Shown here piece by piece: positions 9,109-21,800 of a stretch of DNA of 64,000 nt. The notes under the pieces are model-generated. The model saw only the letters and a list, made by a program, of their open reading frames with translations. It did no database searches and was not told the origin of the DNA. Position 1 is the first letter of the stretch, and every line of letters starts with the position of its first letter. A program made the translations under genes and the position numbers. The stretch spans positions 372,001 through 436,000 of the forward strand of contig NZ_JAHKNI010000006.1 of NCBI RefSeq assembly GCF_018860155.1, in the 5' to 3' direction. The DNA comes from Nocardia albiluteola (GTDB taxonomy: Bacteria > Actinomycetota > Actinomycetes > Mycobacteriales > Mycobacteriaceae).

Positions 9109-9885
9109 TCATTCTGTGGCAAGTTGCCGCAGGTCCGCCAGGCCGGGCGCCTCGGCCGCGGTGACCTCGGGGCCGATGACGCCCGACAGCCGATCGGCCG
9201 CGAACGCGGGAAATCCGCTCAACGCCACGGTGGCCGGCTGTCCCGCGCGGTAGCCGTCGCTGAATCGCAACTGCCACAGGCCCGCCGCGATTTCGCCGGT
9301 GCGTCCCGCCCGTGCCCGCGGCAGGTATCCGGCCGCATCGCCGGTGACCGCGGCCCAGACGTAGCCGACCACCGCCGAATCCATCCGGACCGGCAGATAC
9401 CGTACAGCCGAGTCGGTTTCGGCCGGATAGGTCTGCAGCGGCGCGCTGACCAGTGGACCCCAGCCGTCGGACCGGTCGGCGGGCGTGCCGTCGGGATACG
9501 TGCCGTCCTGGATCAGCGGGCCCTCACCGAGGGGCGGTCCGTCCGGATTGAGCCGATTCCACAGCTGGTCCAGGCTCGGCGAGCCGGTGGGACGGAGACC
9601 GGCCGGGACACCGCCCGCGATCGGGTCCTCGGGCCACCCGATCAATCGCTCGAGGGCCGCGGCCGGTGTGAGTCCCGCCGAGGCCGCCTCGTTCAGCCTT
9701 GTCTCCCAGGCGATCACGCAGTCCAGATCGCGACCGGCCGCCGCCAGGATGCGCTCGAAACCCGCGGCGTGCTGGTCGGGGGAGGCCCACACACACCCGA
9801 TGACCTGGCCGCGCCGATGCACGGGCAGGTAGATCACGGGCCGCCGGGTCCAGTGGCGATAGCCGGTGGGAGTGCTGCTGCTCAT
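9109..9885 (-). CDS. Unknown 258-residue protein with internal duplication; candidate immunity or adaptor protein of the giant toxin
   Basis: The ATG at 9885 lies 2 nt after the TAA of the giant gene (9888-9890), so translation is probably coupled; a longer frame extends upstream but would overlap the toxin. I do not recognise the family. The protein contains two related halves: VIYLPVHRRGQVIGCVWAS near residue 17 and VRYLPVRMDSAVVGYVWAA about 150 residues later, each followed by an AAG-containing segment. There is no signal peptide or membrane segment, so it probably acts in the cytoplasm. Being directly behind a polymorphic-toxin-like gene suggests an immunity protein, chaperone or ESX adaptor, but no motif decides between these. 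It is followed after 66 bp by the WXG-type gene. Confidence 0.7.
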   Translation of the reverse strand: MSSSTPTGYRHWTRRPVIYLPVHRRGQVIGCVWASPDQHAAGFERILAAAGRDLDCVIAWETRLNEAASAGLTPAAALERLIGWPEDPIAGGVPAGLRPTGSPSLDQLWNRLNPDGPPLGEGPLIQDGTYPDGTPADRSDGWGPLVSAPLQTYPAETDSAVRYLPVRMDSAVVGYVWAAVTGDAAGYLPRARAGRTGEIAAGLWQLRFSDGYRAGQPATVALSGFPAFAADRLSGVIGPEVTAAEAPGLADLRQLATE

Positions 9886-9887
9886 TA

Positions 9888-12800
9888 TTACTCCGAATCG
9901 ATCTGTTCGATCATATCCGCGGGCACGACCTCCGCGTCGAGGACGATCACGCCGGTGTCCGGGTCTTGCGTCACCGAGACGATGATGTAGACGGTCCCGC
10001 GGGGAAGCATGAGCTCGGCGACGCCGGGCAGGCCGCCGTGTTCTCCGATCCACAGGCCCTGGGTCCCGACGGGCAGGGTGAGATTGAGCCGGTACCGGAA
10101 TTCACCGTCCGGCGTGACGACCATGTTCCGGCCGACCGAGGTCGACAGGTAACCGAGTTCCTGCTGTGCGGCGCCCTCGAGCAGTCCGGGATTCCTGTCG
10201 CCCAGGCGATTTCCGTCGGTGTCGAACATGAACTCGACGTCATGCAGACCCCGCACGACCTGCAGCGGTTCGGTGATCGGCAGCGTCCGCCGGGTCGCCT
10301 GATCGAGCAGATCGGCAAAGTGGCCGAGGGTTTCGGGGCTTCTCGGCAGGCCGAAGTAGCGCTGGTAGTAGGTGCGGGCCCAACCCACCTCGGTGTGGTC
10401 GTCGAGCATTCTGCTCAGCGCGCGGTCCGGTGCCGGACTTTCGATGATCGCGCGCAGCCGCTGCCAGGTCGCCCTCGCCCGGTCCGGATCCCCGATCCTG
10501 TTGTGCACGGCCGCCTCACCGCCGCGGTACGCCGCCGCCAGGGCGGCGAGCGACAGCGTGCCCGGCCCGGTCAGGGCTGTCAGCAGCGTGACCGATGCGC
10601 TGTTCTCGGCGATGCGATCGAGCATCGCGGGCGCGCGGTCGAGTCCGCGCCGGAGGAAGTAATTGATCTCCGCGTGTTCGAAATAGGCCCAGATCGCGTG
10701 CCGCTGCGCCGGATCCAGTTCGTGCCACCGGTCCAGGACCGTATTGCCGAAGTGCAGCCCGTCGGCGTCGGTGTCGAATACCCGGACGCCGTCGTCGTCG
10801 AGATGTCCGATGCCGTGCCCGGTTTCGGCCGGCGGCGGCGACGGCGCGTGGCCGGGTGGCGGGGTGAACGCCGCCGGGGTGTTCAGGTGCGCCGGGTCGA
10901 GCGCGAAGGCGCTGCCGTCGGCGGCCATCGCCATCCGCATCTGCCCGGGGCGCTCGACGGAGCCGTACAGCATCGCGAACGGTGCGCCGGAGGTGTTGTG
11001 CTGGAGCAGAATACGCGGGCCGTCGGGGGGCAGCACGATCAGATTGAGCGACAGCTCCCGGGCGACGAAGGGAAGCAGGAAGCTCATCATGTGATCGGTG
11101 GGGAAGTGCGGTGCGCGCAGGCCCGCGATGAACTGCCGCAGTTCGTTCCGCAGATACTGTTCGAAACCCGTGTCGAATTGCCGTCGGCGGCTCGTTTCGG
11201 CGGTCCACTGGTCGGGGGTGAGCCGGCCGTCTCGATAGTGGGCGTCGAGTCCGCCGCGGCGGGTCTGCTCGGCCCGGTTGATCTCCCGCGACCGGGGTGT
11301 GATGAACGATCCGAGAGTCCTGTCGAAATTCTGCTCGATGCGGTCGGCGAGCGCCGTGCGCGCGTCGCGCGCCGTCGGAGTTCCGCGCAGTCGCGACAGG
11401 GCCTCGAACAGGTGCTCATGGTTGTCCGGCAGGGGATTCCAGATCGGTGCGGTATTCGCCGATGCGGGCGATGCGGTGTCCTGACCGTCGAGTTCCATCG
11501 GGTCGCCGGGGGGCGGTGTCGTGTCCTGGCCGTCGAGACCTATGCGCCGGCCGCCGCCGGTGGCCGTCGGCGGCTCCACCTGGGCGTGCAGGACCGTGAC
11601 GCCGTCGGGGTCCGTTTCGACGGCGAGGATCCGGTAGTTGGTGCCGCGCGCCAGGACGAGTTCCTGCTGGCCCGGGTGGATGCCGTCGTCGCCGATATAG
11701 GCGCCGCGTGCGCCGGGCGGCACGATCAGCTCCATGCGGTACGACGCGAGTCGTTCGCCGGCGCGGACGGAGGTGGACAGGTAGGCGGGTTCGTGCTGGG
11801 GGACGTTGATGATGTTGCCGTGCTCGTCGGTGACGAGGAAGTCGATATCGTCGAGGGTGCGGATGACCCGGATCGGTTCGGTCAGCGGCAACGGGCGTGC
11901 GGTCGCGTGGTCGAGCAGGGCGATCTGGTCGTGGATCGTGTCCGGCCCGAAGTTCCGGCCGAGGTGCTCGCCGTGGTTCGCGGAGATCTCGTCGTAGAGT
12001 TCGGCGTCCCTCTCGATCTGTTCCAACCGGGCCTCGGGCCGGGCGTCACTCAGGATGGCGGTCAGCGCCGACAGCTCCCTGTCCTCGTCGGCGGACCGAG
12101 ACGCGTCGGCGAGCAGCATGTCTCGTCGGCCGAATATCCAGGACAGCTCCGGGACCCGGCCGTGGATCGCGGTCAGCAGATGAGTGATCTCGCTGCTCTC
12201 GCGCAGCCGCTCGGCCCAGGCGGTGAGTTCGGCGTCGGACATGTGCTGCCGCAGCACGGTATTGACCAGGAACGATTCCTCGTACGCGCGGAGCGCGGCA
12301 CGCACCTGTTCGGGCAGCAGGTGCCAGGTGCGCAGGCGGGTGCGGCCGAACGCGGCCCCGGCCTCGTCGGTGTGGAAGCGGCGGATGCCGTCGGCGGCGA
12401 TGTGGCCCAGGGGGTGGGCGGGATGTGTGGCCGGATCGGCGGGGTCCGGGGCGGGGTGGGCCGGGTGGCCGTGGGGGGTGAACAGGACGGCGCGGGTGGC
12501 GCCGAGTTCGCGCCGGGGCTGCGGCGGGAACGCATGCGTCACATCGAATCCGGGGTCGACGACGGTGATGGCGCCATGATCGTTGACGAGCAGATACGCG
12601 TGCGACCCGATGCCGTCGTCGTCGGTGGTGGCGTAGTCGTCGACGACGACCGCGAGGTGACCATGGCCCAGGGCGAGCAACTGGTCGGCGATGTGGTGAT
12701 GAGTGTGGAAGGGACGCAGCCAGGCCCCGAGCGCGTGTTCGAGCTCCTCCCGGGTGACGCCGTTCAGCCCCAGGCGATGGGCGAGGCGGCGGACGAGGGG

Positions 12801-15800
12801 ACTGTTCGTGCGGCGCAGGAGTTCTGCCACGGTGAGCGGGCCGCACAGGTTGTTGTGCCCGGAGGACAGGCCGATGCGGGTCCGGGGCTTCTCGATGGAT
12901 ATCAGGGAATGTGGTGTGCTGCCGTCGCGCACCGGTTCCCACCGGCGCGGCAACTCCGCGACGGTGAGCGACGCGGAATCCTCCGGGGCATCGGCTGATC
13001 CGTGTTCGGGATGGTCGGCGGGGCCGCGTGGGTCGCCGGGTGCCGAGACATGCGCCGTGCCGCTGTCCGTCGTCTCGGCCGCGGTCGGTTGGGTGGGCCG
13101 GGGAGCCGATTCATCGGTTCCGCGCTCGCGCGAGCCGACGCGCAGTTCGTCGCGAGCCGGTTCCTCGGCGGGCGGGGGCAGCACCTCGGCGTGCAGCACG
13201 GTGATTCCGTCGGAGTCCTGCTCGACGCCGGTGATCCGGTAGCGGGTGTCGCGCGCCAGCAGGAGTTCGTGCTGCTCCGGATTGGTCGCGTCGTTGCCGA
13301 GGTACACACCGCGCGCGCCGGGCGGAACGGTCAGTTCCACACGGTAATTGGATCCGCCCGCGAGGCGGGCCGTGCCGGGCGCGACCGAGGTGGACAGGTA
13401 GCCGTGATCCTGCTGGATGATGTTCAGCAGGCGCTGCGGGTCCCCGTCGCCCAGCGGTGTTCCATGCTCGTCGGTCGCCATGAAGTCGATGTCCTTCAGG
13501 GCGCGGACGATTCGAATCGGCTCGCTCAGGCGCAGCGGACGCCGGGTGGCCTCGTCGAGCAGGGCGGTCTCGTGGCGGACCGCGTCCCGATCGAAATCCC
13601 GGTCGTAGTGCATGTCGTAGTGCATGCGCAGGATGCGATCGAGCCGGGCGGCCGCGGCGATCCTTTCCCACCGGGCGGCGGGGCGCGGGTCGTTCAGGAT
13701 GTCCTCGATCAGCCGCAACTGCTCGTCATCGGCCTCGGTGCGGTTGTCCTTGGCGGCCAGCGCATCCCGTCGTTCCTGCAGCGCGGCGAATCTCGCGATG
13801 GACCCGCGCGGACGGCTCACGATCCGCACGACCTCGGTGTTGCGGCGCAGGTTCTCGATCCAGTCGTCGAGCTCCGCGTCGGTCGCGGCGTTGCGCAGCG
13901 CGAAGTTGACGACCTGGGTGTCCTCATAGGAGTGCAGCGCGGCGCGCACCGTGTCCCGCAGGTCGTGCCAGACATTGAGCCGGTGGAAGCCGAAGCTGTC
14001 GCCCGCGGCGTCGGAATCGAACCGGCGCACCCTGTCGTCGCCGATCAGGCCCTGATCCGCGGGATCGTGGACCGGACCGTAGGCGTGTCGGACGAAGTCG
14101 CGCGGAATGCCCTGCACGGTATACAGAATCGCCTCGGTGCCGGACATCTCCCGCAGCGCCACCGGCGGGAATCCGTGTACCTGATCGAGGCCCCGATCGA
14201 CCACGGTGATCGTGCCGTGCTCGTTGACCATCAGGTAGGCGTGGCCGCCGATGCCGTGCCGGTCGACGGAGGTGTAGGAGTCGACCACGAGCGCCACCGC
14301 GCCGTCGCCGAGGGCGCGCAGGTCCTCGGCGATCGCCGCGTGGTCCCGGAACGATCTCAGCCGCGCGCCCGCGGCGAATTCGAGTTCGCTCCGCGAGTTC
14401 CCGGACGGGCCTCGCGGAGGAGGCAGGCGGAGCACCACCGGGCTGTCTGTGCGCGCCAGCAACTCGTCGACGGTCAGCGACGCACAGTCGTTGAGCGGCT
14501 CGGCCGACTCGGCGGCATCCGATTCGAGGCGCGGGTCCGGCGCGCTCGCGACGCCGTCGGGCATCGGGGGACGGTCGGCGGTGTGCGCGGCGGCGCCGGT
14601 TCGGGCGTCGGTGGCGTTGGCCGGGGTGTCGGTGGTGTGTGCGGCGGCGCTGGCGGGGGTGTCGGTGGTGTGTGCGGTGGCATTGGCGGGGGTGTCGGTG
14701 GTGTCATCGGAGACGCCCGATCGTCGGGCGCTGCCGTCGGATATCCGGACGATGGACCCGTCGGGACGGGTGATGGCCAGAGTTGCTGTGCTGTGGCGTA
14801 TTTCGAGGGCCGGTGGCCGCGCGAAGGTGGGGTGGACGGTCGAGCCCGCGGTGGTACCGGTCGTCGCGGCGGGTTCGGTGTGAGCGGGACCCTGCCGATC
14901 GCCGGAACCGGGATCCGGTGCGGCGGACGCACCGTCGGGTGCGGAGTCCGACGGCGGCAGGACCTCCGCACGCAGCACGGTGGTGCCGTCCTCGTCGGTC
15001 CACGCATCGGTGATCCGGTAGGCGGTGCCGCGCGCCAGCACGAGTTCCCGCTGAGTCGAATAGACGCCGTCGTCGCCGACGTAGACCCCGCGGGCGCCGG
15101 GCGGCACCACCAGTTCCAGGCGGTAGTCGCGCCCCCATACGGTCTCGGGGCCGACCGAGGTGGACAGGTATCCGGGCTCGTGCTGGACGGTGCCGATCAG
15201 GCGTCGGGGATCCGGATCGTCGAGGTCGAGATCGGCGAGGGTGGTGCCGTGCTCGTCGATCGTCGCGAAGCCGATGTCCGTGAGGTCGCGGACGACGAGA
15301 ACCGGTTCGTGCAGGGGTAGCGGACGGTCGGTGGCCTCGTCGAGCAGTTCGATGTGTTCCCGGACGGCGTCGGGGTCGGTGTAGAAGCTGAAGCGCTTGC
15401 TCAGCGTGCGGTGCAGATCGGCGTCGGCCCGGATCTGTTCCCATGCCGCCGCCGGGCGCGGGTCGTTCAGCACCCTGTCCAATGCCCGGATTTCTGCCGC
15501 GGTGTCCTCGTCGGCGTGAATATCCGTGGCGGCCAGCTCATGTCGGCGCTCGATCATGGCGGTGAGATCGGGATCGTCGGTGTGGGCGGAGAGCACCCCC
15601 GCGATCCGGCCGCTGTCGCGGAGCCGGGCGGCCCAGTCGGTGCCCAGCTCCCGGTCCGAGAAGTGCCGCAGTATCTGGTTGACCAGACCGCTGCCCTCGT
15701 AGGTGTGCAGGGCGGCGCGTACGGGTTCGGACAGCCGGTCCCACGCGCGCAGGTATCGGCGGCCGTACTTCTCACCCTCCTCGGAGCTGTGGAATCGGCG

Positions 15801-18800
15801 TACCGCGCCGTCGAGGTATCCCGGAGCCGGGGCGGCGTCGGCGGCGATCCGATCGTGGGCGGCGGCGGCGTCGAGTTGCGGGGTTGGTGGTGGTGCCGAG
15901 CCGTCCTGCGGTCGGTCGGCCGATAGGGTGCCCCCGGCGCCACGCCCGGCGGTGGTGCGCGTCGGTGCCGGGTGCCCGGGTCCGTACTGCGACAGCGCGC
16001 CGGGGCCGCTCATCCCCAGGCCGGAGAATTTCGGCAGATGAACGAGATCGACCGCGAGGATGCCGCCGCGGCGGGGAATGGTCATATCGGGGGGATCGAT
16101 GCGCCCCGGATCGGGAGCGTCCGCGGTCCAGCCCGGGAGCCTCCGGAACGGGAGGCCGTCCGGGGTCGTCGACAGTACGGTCCCGTCGGGCAGGCGGATG
16201 CTCCTGCGGCCGTCGGAGTGCACCTCGTCGCCTACCCCGTTGGGGAATTGGACGTAGCGGTATCCGTGCCCGTCCGTGCCGTACTCGGTACCGTCCGGAT
16301 CCAGGCGGTACTGAATACCGTTGGAGTAGATACCGTATTCGGTGCCGTCCGGAGCCAGGCGGTACGAGGCGCCGTCGGGGTAGTCGATTCCCTCCGGGTC
16401 GAGCCGGTATTCGATGCCCCCGGCAGGGGCGGGATAGCCCCCGACGGAATCGTAGGGGTCTTCCACCAGCAGCCGCACGGGCGTGCCGACGGCATCGCGT
16501 TCGACTCCGAGAACCGAATAGACGTGGAAGCCGAGCAATCCGGGCACGGCGGTCGAGTTCTCGTGTCCCACACCGAATTCGCTGGTGGTGATCGTCACCG
16601 TGGTACCCCGCCGCAGGGCGTGGTCGATTCTGTTGCCTACCGTCTCGCCGACGATCGAGTAGCGGTCGGGCAGTACCGTGTGCCTCCGGTCACCGGGGTA
16701 CATCGCAACGTAATAGTCCAGGAGAGTTCGTTTTTCGGTGCTCCACCGTCCGGGGAACGTCCGGTCCAGAAGTTTGCCGAACCCGCTGGGGGAGCCGGGA
16801 TCCTCGGTGCGCAGGAATTTGGCGTACGCGGCGTCGTAGGCGGCCTGATCCGGGCCGTGAATGGACGCGAGGCGCCGATGCTCGGATTCGCGCGCGGCGA
16901 GCGTCGCCCGCTGCCAGGCGTCGTAGCTGTCGGCGATCTCGCGGGCGAATTCGATATCGCCGCCCAGCAGTTCGTGCACGGTGTCGACATCGAACCGCAT
17001 CGGATCCAGGAAGCCGCCGTCGTCGACGCTGCGGACGGGTTGCCGCCGTGCCTGCGGCTCGACGGTCACCATCCGGTTCTGGGCGGAATCCCATGCCTCG
17101 TACGTAGGCCCGGACGGCGCCCGGTAGGAGCCCACGCCGAGACGTTCGGCGGCCTCCGCGGGGAGGCCGCCCTCCCGGTAGCTGTGGTAGCCCTCGTCGC
17201 CGCCGAAGACCTGGGTGTAGGCCGCCTCGATCATGGCGGGCCACAACGGTTCCCCGGGGCGGTGGTCGATGAAGTATCCGCGGTCGCTGCCCCAGCGGGC
17301 GTAGACGCGCTTCTCGACGCGGACCCAGGTCGGCGCCCCGTTCACGCGCAGCCGGACCTCGACCGTGCCGTCGCGGCGATCCCGCAGCATGTCGACGATC
17401 GAGTGCGGATCGGTGTCGGCAATGCGCTTGAGCGGTGCGACCAGGAAGCAGTCGTCGGCCGCGCCCTGGCGCGCATCCCCCGATTTCGGCAACCCGTCAG
17501 GCCCGAACAGCGGATCGTCGTGCCGGGTGACGGGTCGCACCGGCTGCGGGAGGATATCGCGGGGAATGCCCGCGTCGATCCATCGTCGGGTGCCCGGGAT
17601 CCGCACCGATCGCCAGGATCCGTTCCCGGGTTTCGTCACGACGGCGCCGCCGTTGGGCAGCGACACCGGGGTCAGGGTCGGCTTATCGCCGTGTTCGTAG
17701 CCGAGGATCTTGACCGCCCCACCCGGCACGTTCCAGCTCAGCACGCCGGATCTGCCCGTCGGACCGGGCCGGTAGGCATCGGACATCAGCGCGGCGTCGA
17801 TCCGCCGGATCCGACCGTCCGGCAGTCGAATGACGAACTGGGGACGCCCGTTCGCCGTGGCCAGTCTCGCGGGCACACTACCGGTGGCGGGCAGCTCGAG
17901 CACCTGGCCCAGGTGATCGACCAGGGTGAGCATGTCGCCGCCGTCGGGCATCGTGCGATGCGGGATCGCGACGGGGAATCCGGCGAGCGGCAGCAGTGTC
18001 GCCTTCTCGGCGGCGGTGAGATTCTCCAGGCGATCGTTGTGCGGCAGGGCGCGAGGCTCGAGGTCCGTCGGATCGAATTGTGTTCGCTCGACAGCGGTGT
18101 CGTGGCGCGCGTACGCGGCGTCGGTCTCCTCGATATGGTTCGTCAGGGAGCCGAAATAGGTCTCGCCGTCCTCGATGTCGGACGCCGGAATGGTCCGGGG
18201 TAGCACGGTCGGGGGGATCGCCTTGGTGGCGGGCTTGGCCTTGGGGCCGGGGTGGTCCGAGTCGTAGAGGGCGTGCGCGCCGGGGCCGGTCATACCGAAG
18301 GCCTGGAACTTCGGCAGATGCGCCAGGTCGGCCGCGATGATCAGGCCCCGGGGCGGAATCGTCATATCCCGCGCCGGGTCGATGCGGTCCGGATCGGGAA
18401 GCCAGTCGGTCGTCTGGTCCCTCCGGAATTTCTCGCCGTTCGCGTCGGTCCGATACTCGACCTGGCCCACCCGGCGATACCGTGCGCCGTCGGGGTCGAC
18501 ACGGTACAGCGTGCCGTCGGGGTCCTCCCGGTATCGCGTGCCGTCGGTCGCGATGCGGTACTCGGGTCCGTCGCTGTACCTGCGATACTGCGTGCCGTCC
18601 GGGCGGACGCCGTATTCGATGTACGTGCCGTCGGATGTGCCGTCCGCGTTCCTGTTCGGCACCCGGTGGTAGCGGGCGCCCGTCGATGCGTCGGTGTCGT
18701 AGTGGTCGGCGCCCGGGTCGAGGCGATAGTCGAGGCCCGCGGCCGGGACGACCGGGTAGGCGCCCTCCTGGTCGTGCGGATTCTCCAGCAGAATCCGCGC

Positions 18801-21800
18801 GGGTTTGCCGGTCCGGTCGTGTTCGACCCGCAGGACCGCGAAGACGTGGCCGCCGACCAATCCCGGGACCGCGGTTCTGTTTTCGTGGGTATCGCCGAAC
18901 TCGAGCGTCGCCATCGTCACCCCGGTGCCGCGGGTGAGCGCGTAGTGGATCTGCCGGCCGAGCAGCTGGGCGGCGGCCCGGGACCGGTTGCTCAGCAGCC
19001 GATGTTCGGCCGGTCCGCCGTGGGTCTCGCGGAAATAGCTTGTCAGCGCGTCCTTTTCGGTCTGCCAGGCATCCGGGAACCGCTGGTCCAGGTAGGCGCG
19101 GAACCCGTCGGGCGCGCCGAGGCCGTCGGTGCTCAGGAAGGTTTCCCACGCGGCGTCCCAGCCGGCCGGATCGTCCGGATGGGCGGCGTCGAGTTCCGCC
19201 TTCTTCTGGTCGTGCACGGCGTCACGTTGCCGGTACCAGTCTCGGTAGCTGTCGGCGACCGCCCGCGAGAACGCGCGGTCGGCCTTGGGCACCCAGGTGT
19301 TTTTGGTGTTCGAACGCACCCGGTCGTGCAGGAGGTAGGTGCGCACGAGGCCGTGCACGGTCTCGGCGTCGAAGGCCAGCGGGTTCAGGATGTCCTCGGC
19401 GTGGACACTGCGGCTGGGCTGCTGGCGCGCCGACTGTTCGACCGTCACCACCCGCTGCAGCTCGGAATCCCAGGCCTGATAGCCCGGTGCGCTCTCGGCC
19501 CGGTACGAGCCCTCGTCCAGCAGCGCCGCCACGTGACCGGCGTACGCTCCGTCCGTGAGCGAGTGGTAGCCGTCCTCCTTGCCGAAGCGCTGGGCGAAGG
19601 CCTTCTCGATCATGCTGGCCCACAGGGGTTCTCCCGGTTCGTGGCGCACGAAGTGACCGGTCGTGGAGCCGGGTGTCTCGTAGATCTCCTTGGTGACGTG
19701 CACCCACTCGAAGTGCGGGATCTCGGCGCCGGTGTCCGGGTCCGTGGTGCGGTGGGTGGTGAATCGGACCGAGACGATGCCGTTGCCGTGGTCGTGCAGC
19801 ATCCGCAGGATCGACCGCGGATTGGTGTCGGCCTTGGTCCTGAGCGTGGCCAGCAGGGAGCAGTCGCCGGAGGCGCCCTGGCGTGCGTCCTGCGCCCGGG
19901 GCAGCCCGTTCCGCCCGAACAGGTCGTCGGCACGCCGATCGACGAGTGCCGGCAGCTCGGGCAGGACGTCGTGCGGGGCGTTGACGCGGAGCCAGGTCGT
20001 GCTCCCGGGGTAGGTGATCCACCGCCACGGCCCGGATCCGGGCTTCGCCACGACGGTGTACTCGTACGGCACCGCCATCACCATCCCCGTGCCGGACGCG
20101 TCGTGGCCGAGGATTCGGGCCTCGCCGCCCGGTTGATCCCAGCTCAGCGTGCCGGGGCCGCCGGGCGGGCCGGGCTGGAAATCGAAGCCGCCCATCAGAT
20201 CGACGGGTATCCGCCGCGTCTGCCCGTCCGCGAGATGAAGGTCGTAGTAGTGTCGCGCGTCCGGCGGGGCGACGAGCGTCGCATAGGTCGCACCGGCGGC
20301 CGGGAGCTGGTGAATCTGGCCGCTGTCGTCGACGAGGGTCAGGTCGTCCGGGCCCCCGAGGTCCGGCACGCTGACCGGAACGCCGAGTTTCGGCAGGTCC
20401 TCCGGGCGTAGATCCTCGTCGAGCGCCGGGGGTTCGTGCTCCTGCCGTTCGGGCTCGGACGCCGGCGGAGTCCGGAGCTCGGCGCCCGAGGGGCGGTGCG
20501 GCACCGTGCCCTGGGGGGCCGTCTGCGGTTCGGGCTTGTCCAGGAGCGCGTGCGCGCCGGGGCCGCTGTACCCGATCTCGCTGAACTTCGGCAGGTGCGC
20601 GAGGTCGACCGCGATGACGCCGCCGCGGAGCGGGACGGTCATATCCGGCGGGTCGATGCGGTCGGGGTCGGGCATCCAGAGGCCGCCGGGCGCCTTGCGG
20701 ATCTTGCGGTCCGGGTGGCTGCGGTCCGGGTAGGTCCAGTACTCGGTCCCGTCGACCGTGCGCCGGAATCTGCTGCGGTCGGGGTAGGTGTAATGGAGTG
20801 TGCCGTCGGTGGTCTTGCTGTAGCGGCCTCCGTCGCCGGTGAAACCGTAGACCGTGCCGTCGGGGTCGCGTCGATACCGCGTGCCGTTGGGGCGGGTGCC
20901 GTATTCGGTGCCGTCCGGGTCGCTGCGGTTGCCCGGTGCGCCGGTGTCGTCGATGACGTGCGGGTCGAGGCGGTATTCGATGCCGGGAGCCGGGACGGGG
21001 TAGTCGCCGTTCTCGTCGTGCGGATTGTCCAGCAGGACTCGGACCGGCCGGCCGGCCCGATCGTGCTCGACCCCCAGGACCGCGTAGGCGTGCCCGCCGA
21101 GCAGGCCCGGCACCGCGGTCGAATCCTCGCGGAAGCCGCCGAAATTGTGCGTTCCGAGCGTCACCGTGGTGCCGCGCCGCAGCGCGTAGTCGATCTGGTG
21201 GCCGATCGCCCGGCCGGCCGCCGCGGCGCTTCCGCTCAGCAGCCTGTCCTTCTGCTCGCCGGTGAGTATATCGGCGAAATATCTTGTCAGAGCCGCCTTT
21301 TCGGAATCCCAGCGGCCCGGGAAGCGGTGGTCGAGATATTTTCGGAAACCGGTCGGGACCAGGGGGTCGTCGGTCCGCAGGAAGTGTTCCCACGCCGCGT
21401 TCTGTGCGGCGGGGTCGTTCGGGTGCGCGGTCAGGATGCGCTTTTTCGCGGCGGCGGACATGGTCACGAAGTAGCTGTCCCAGTCCATGAAGGTGTCGGC
21501 GAACGCGCGGGAGAATTCGGGGTCGACCTTGGGCACCCAGGTGGTCCTGGTGTTGGAGCGAACACGGTCGTGCAGGACATAGGTGCGCACCAGCTCGTGC
21601 AGTGTGTCGGCGTCGAACCGGAGCGGATGCAGCACGATCGAGAGCTTGCCGCTGCGGACGGGTTGCTCCGGTCGATGCGGCTCGACCGTCACCATCCGGT
21701 TCCGGGCCGAATCCCATGCCTCGTATGTCCGGTCGCCCCGCTCCTGATGGAAGCCCCGGCCCAGGCGCGGGGCCGCCTCGGCGGCGCGGGCGCCCTCATC

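Noticed and set aside
9886..10053. A longer start for the 258-residue protein inside the giant gene
   Set aside because: The extension is Arg-rich image sequence and would overlap 168 bp of the toxin; the ATG at 9885 gives the expected coupled start.
9966..12998. A 1010-codon plus-strand open frame running through the C-terminal part of the giant gene, and similar long plus-strand frames up to 1422 codons further along
   Set aside because: They are the opposite-strand image of a GC-rich coding region; composition is Arg/Gly/Val-rich without any domain, and they end wherever the real gene's codon pattern changes.
14590..14710. CRISPR-like array in the tandem 33-bp repeats
   Set aside because: The repeats are contiguous, in frame with the giant gene and have no unique spacers.
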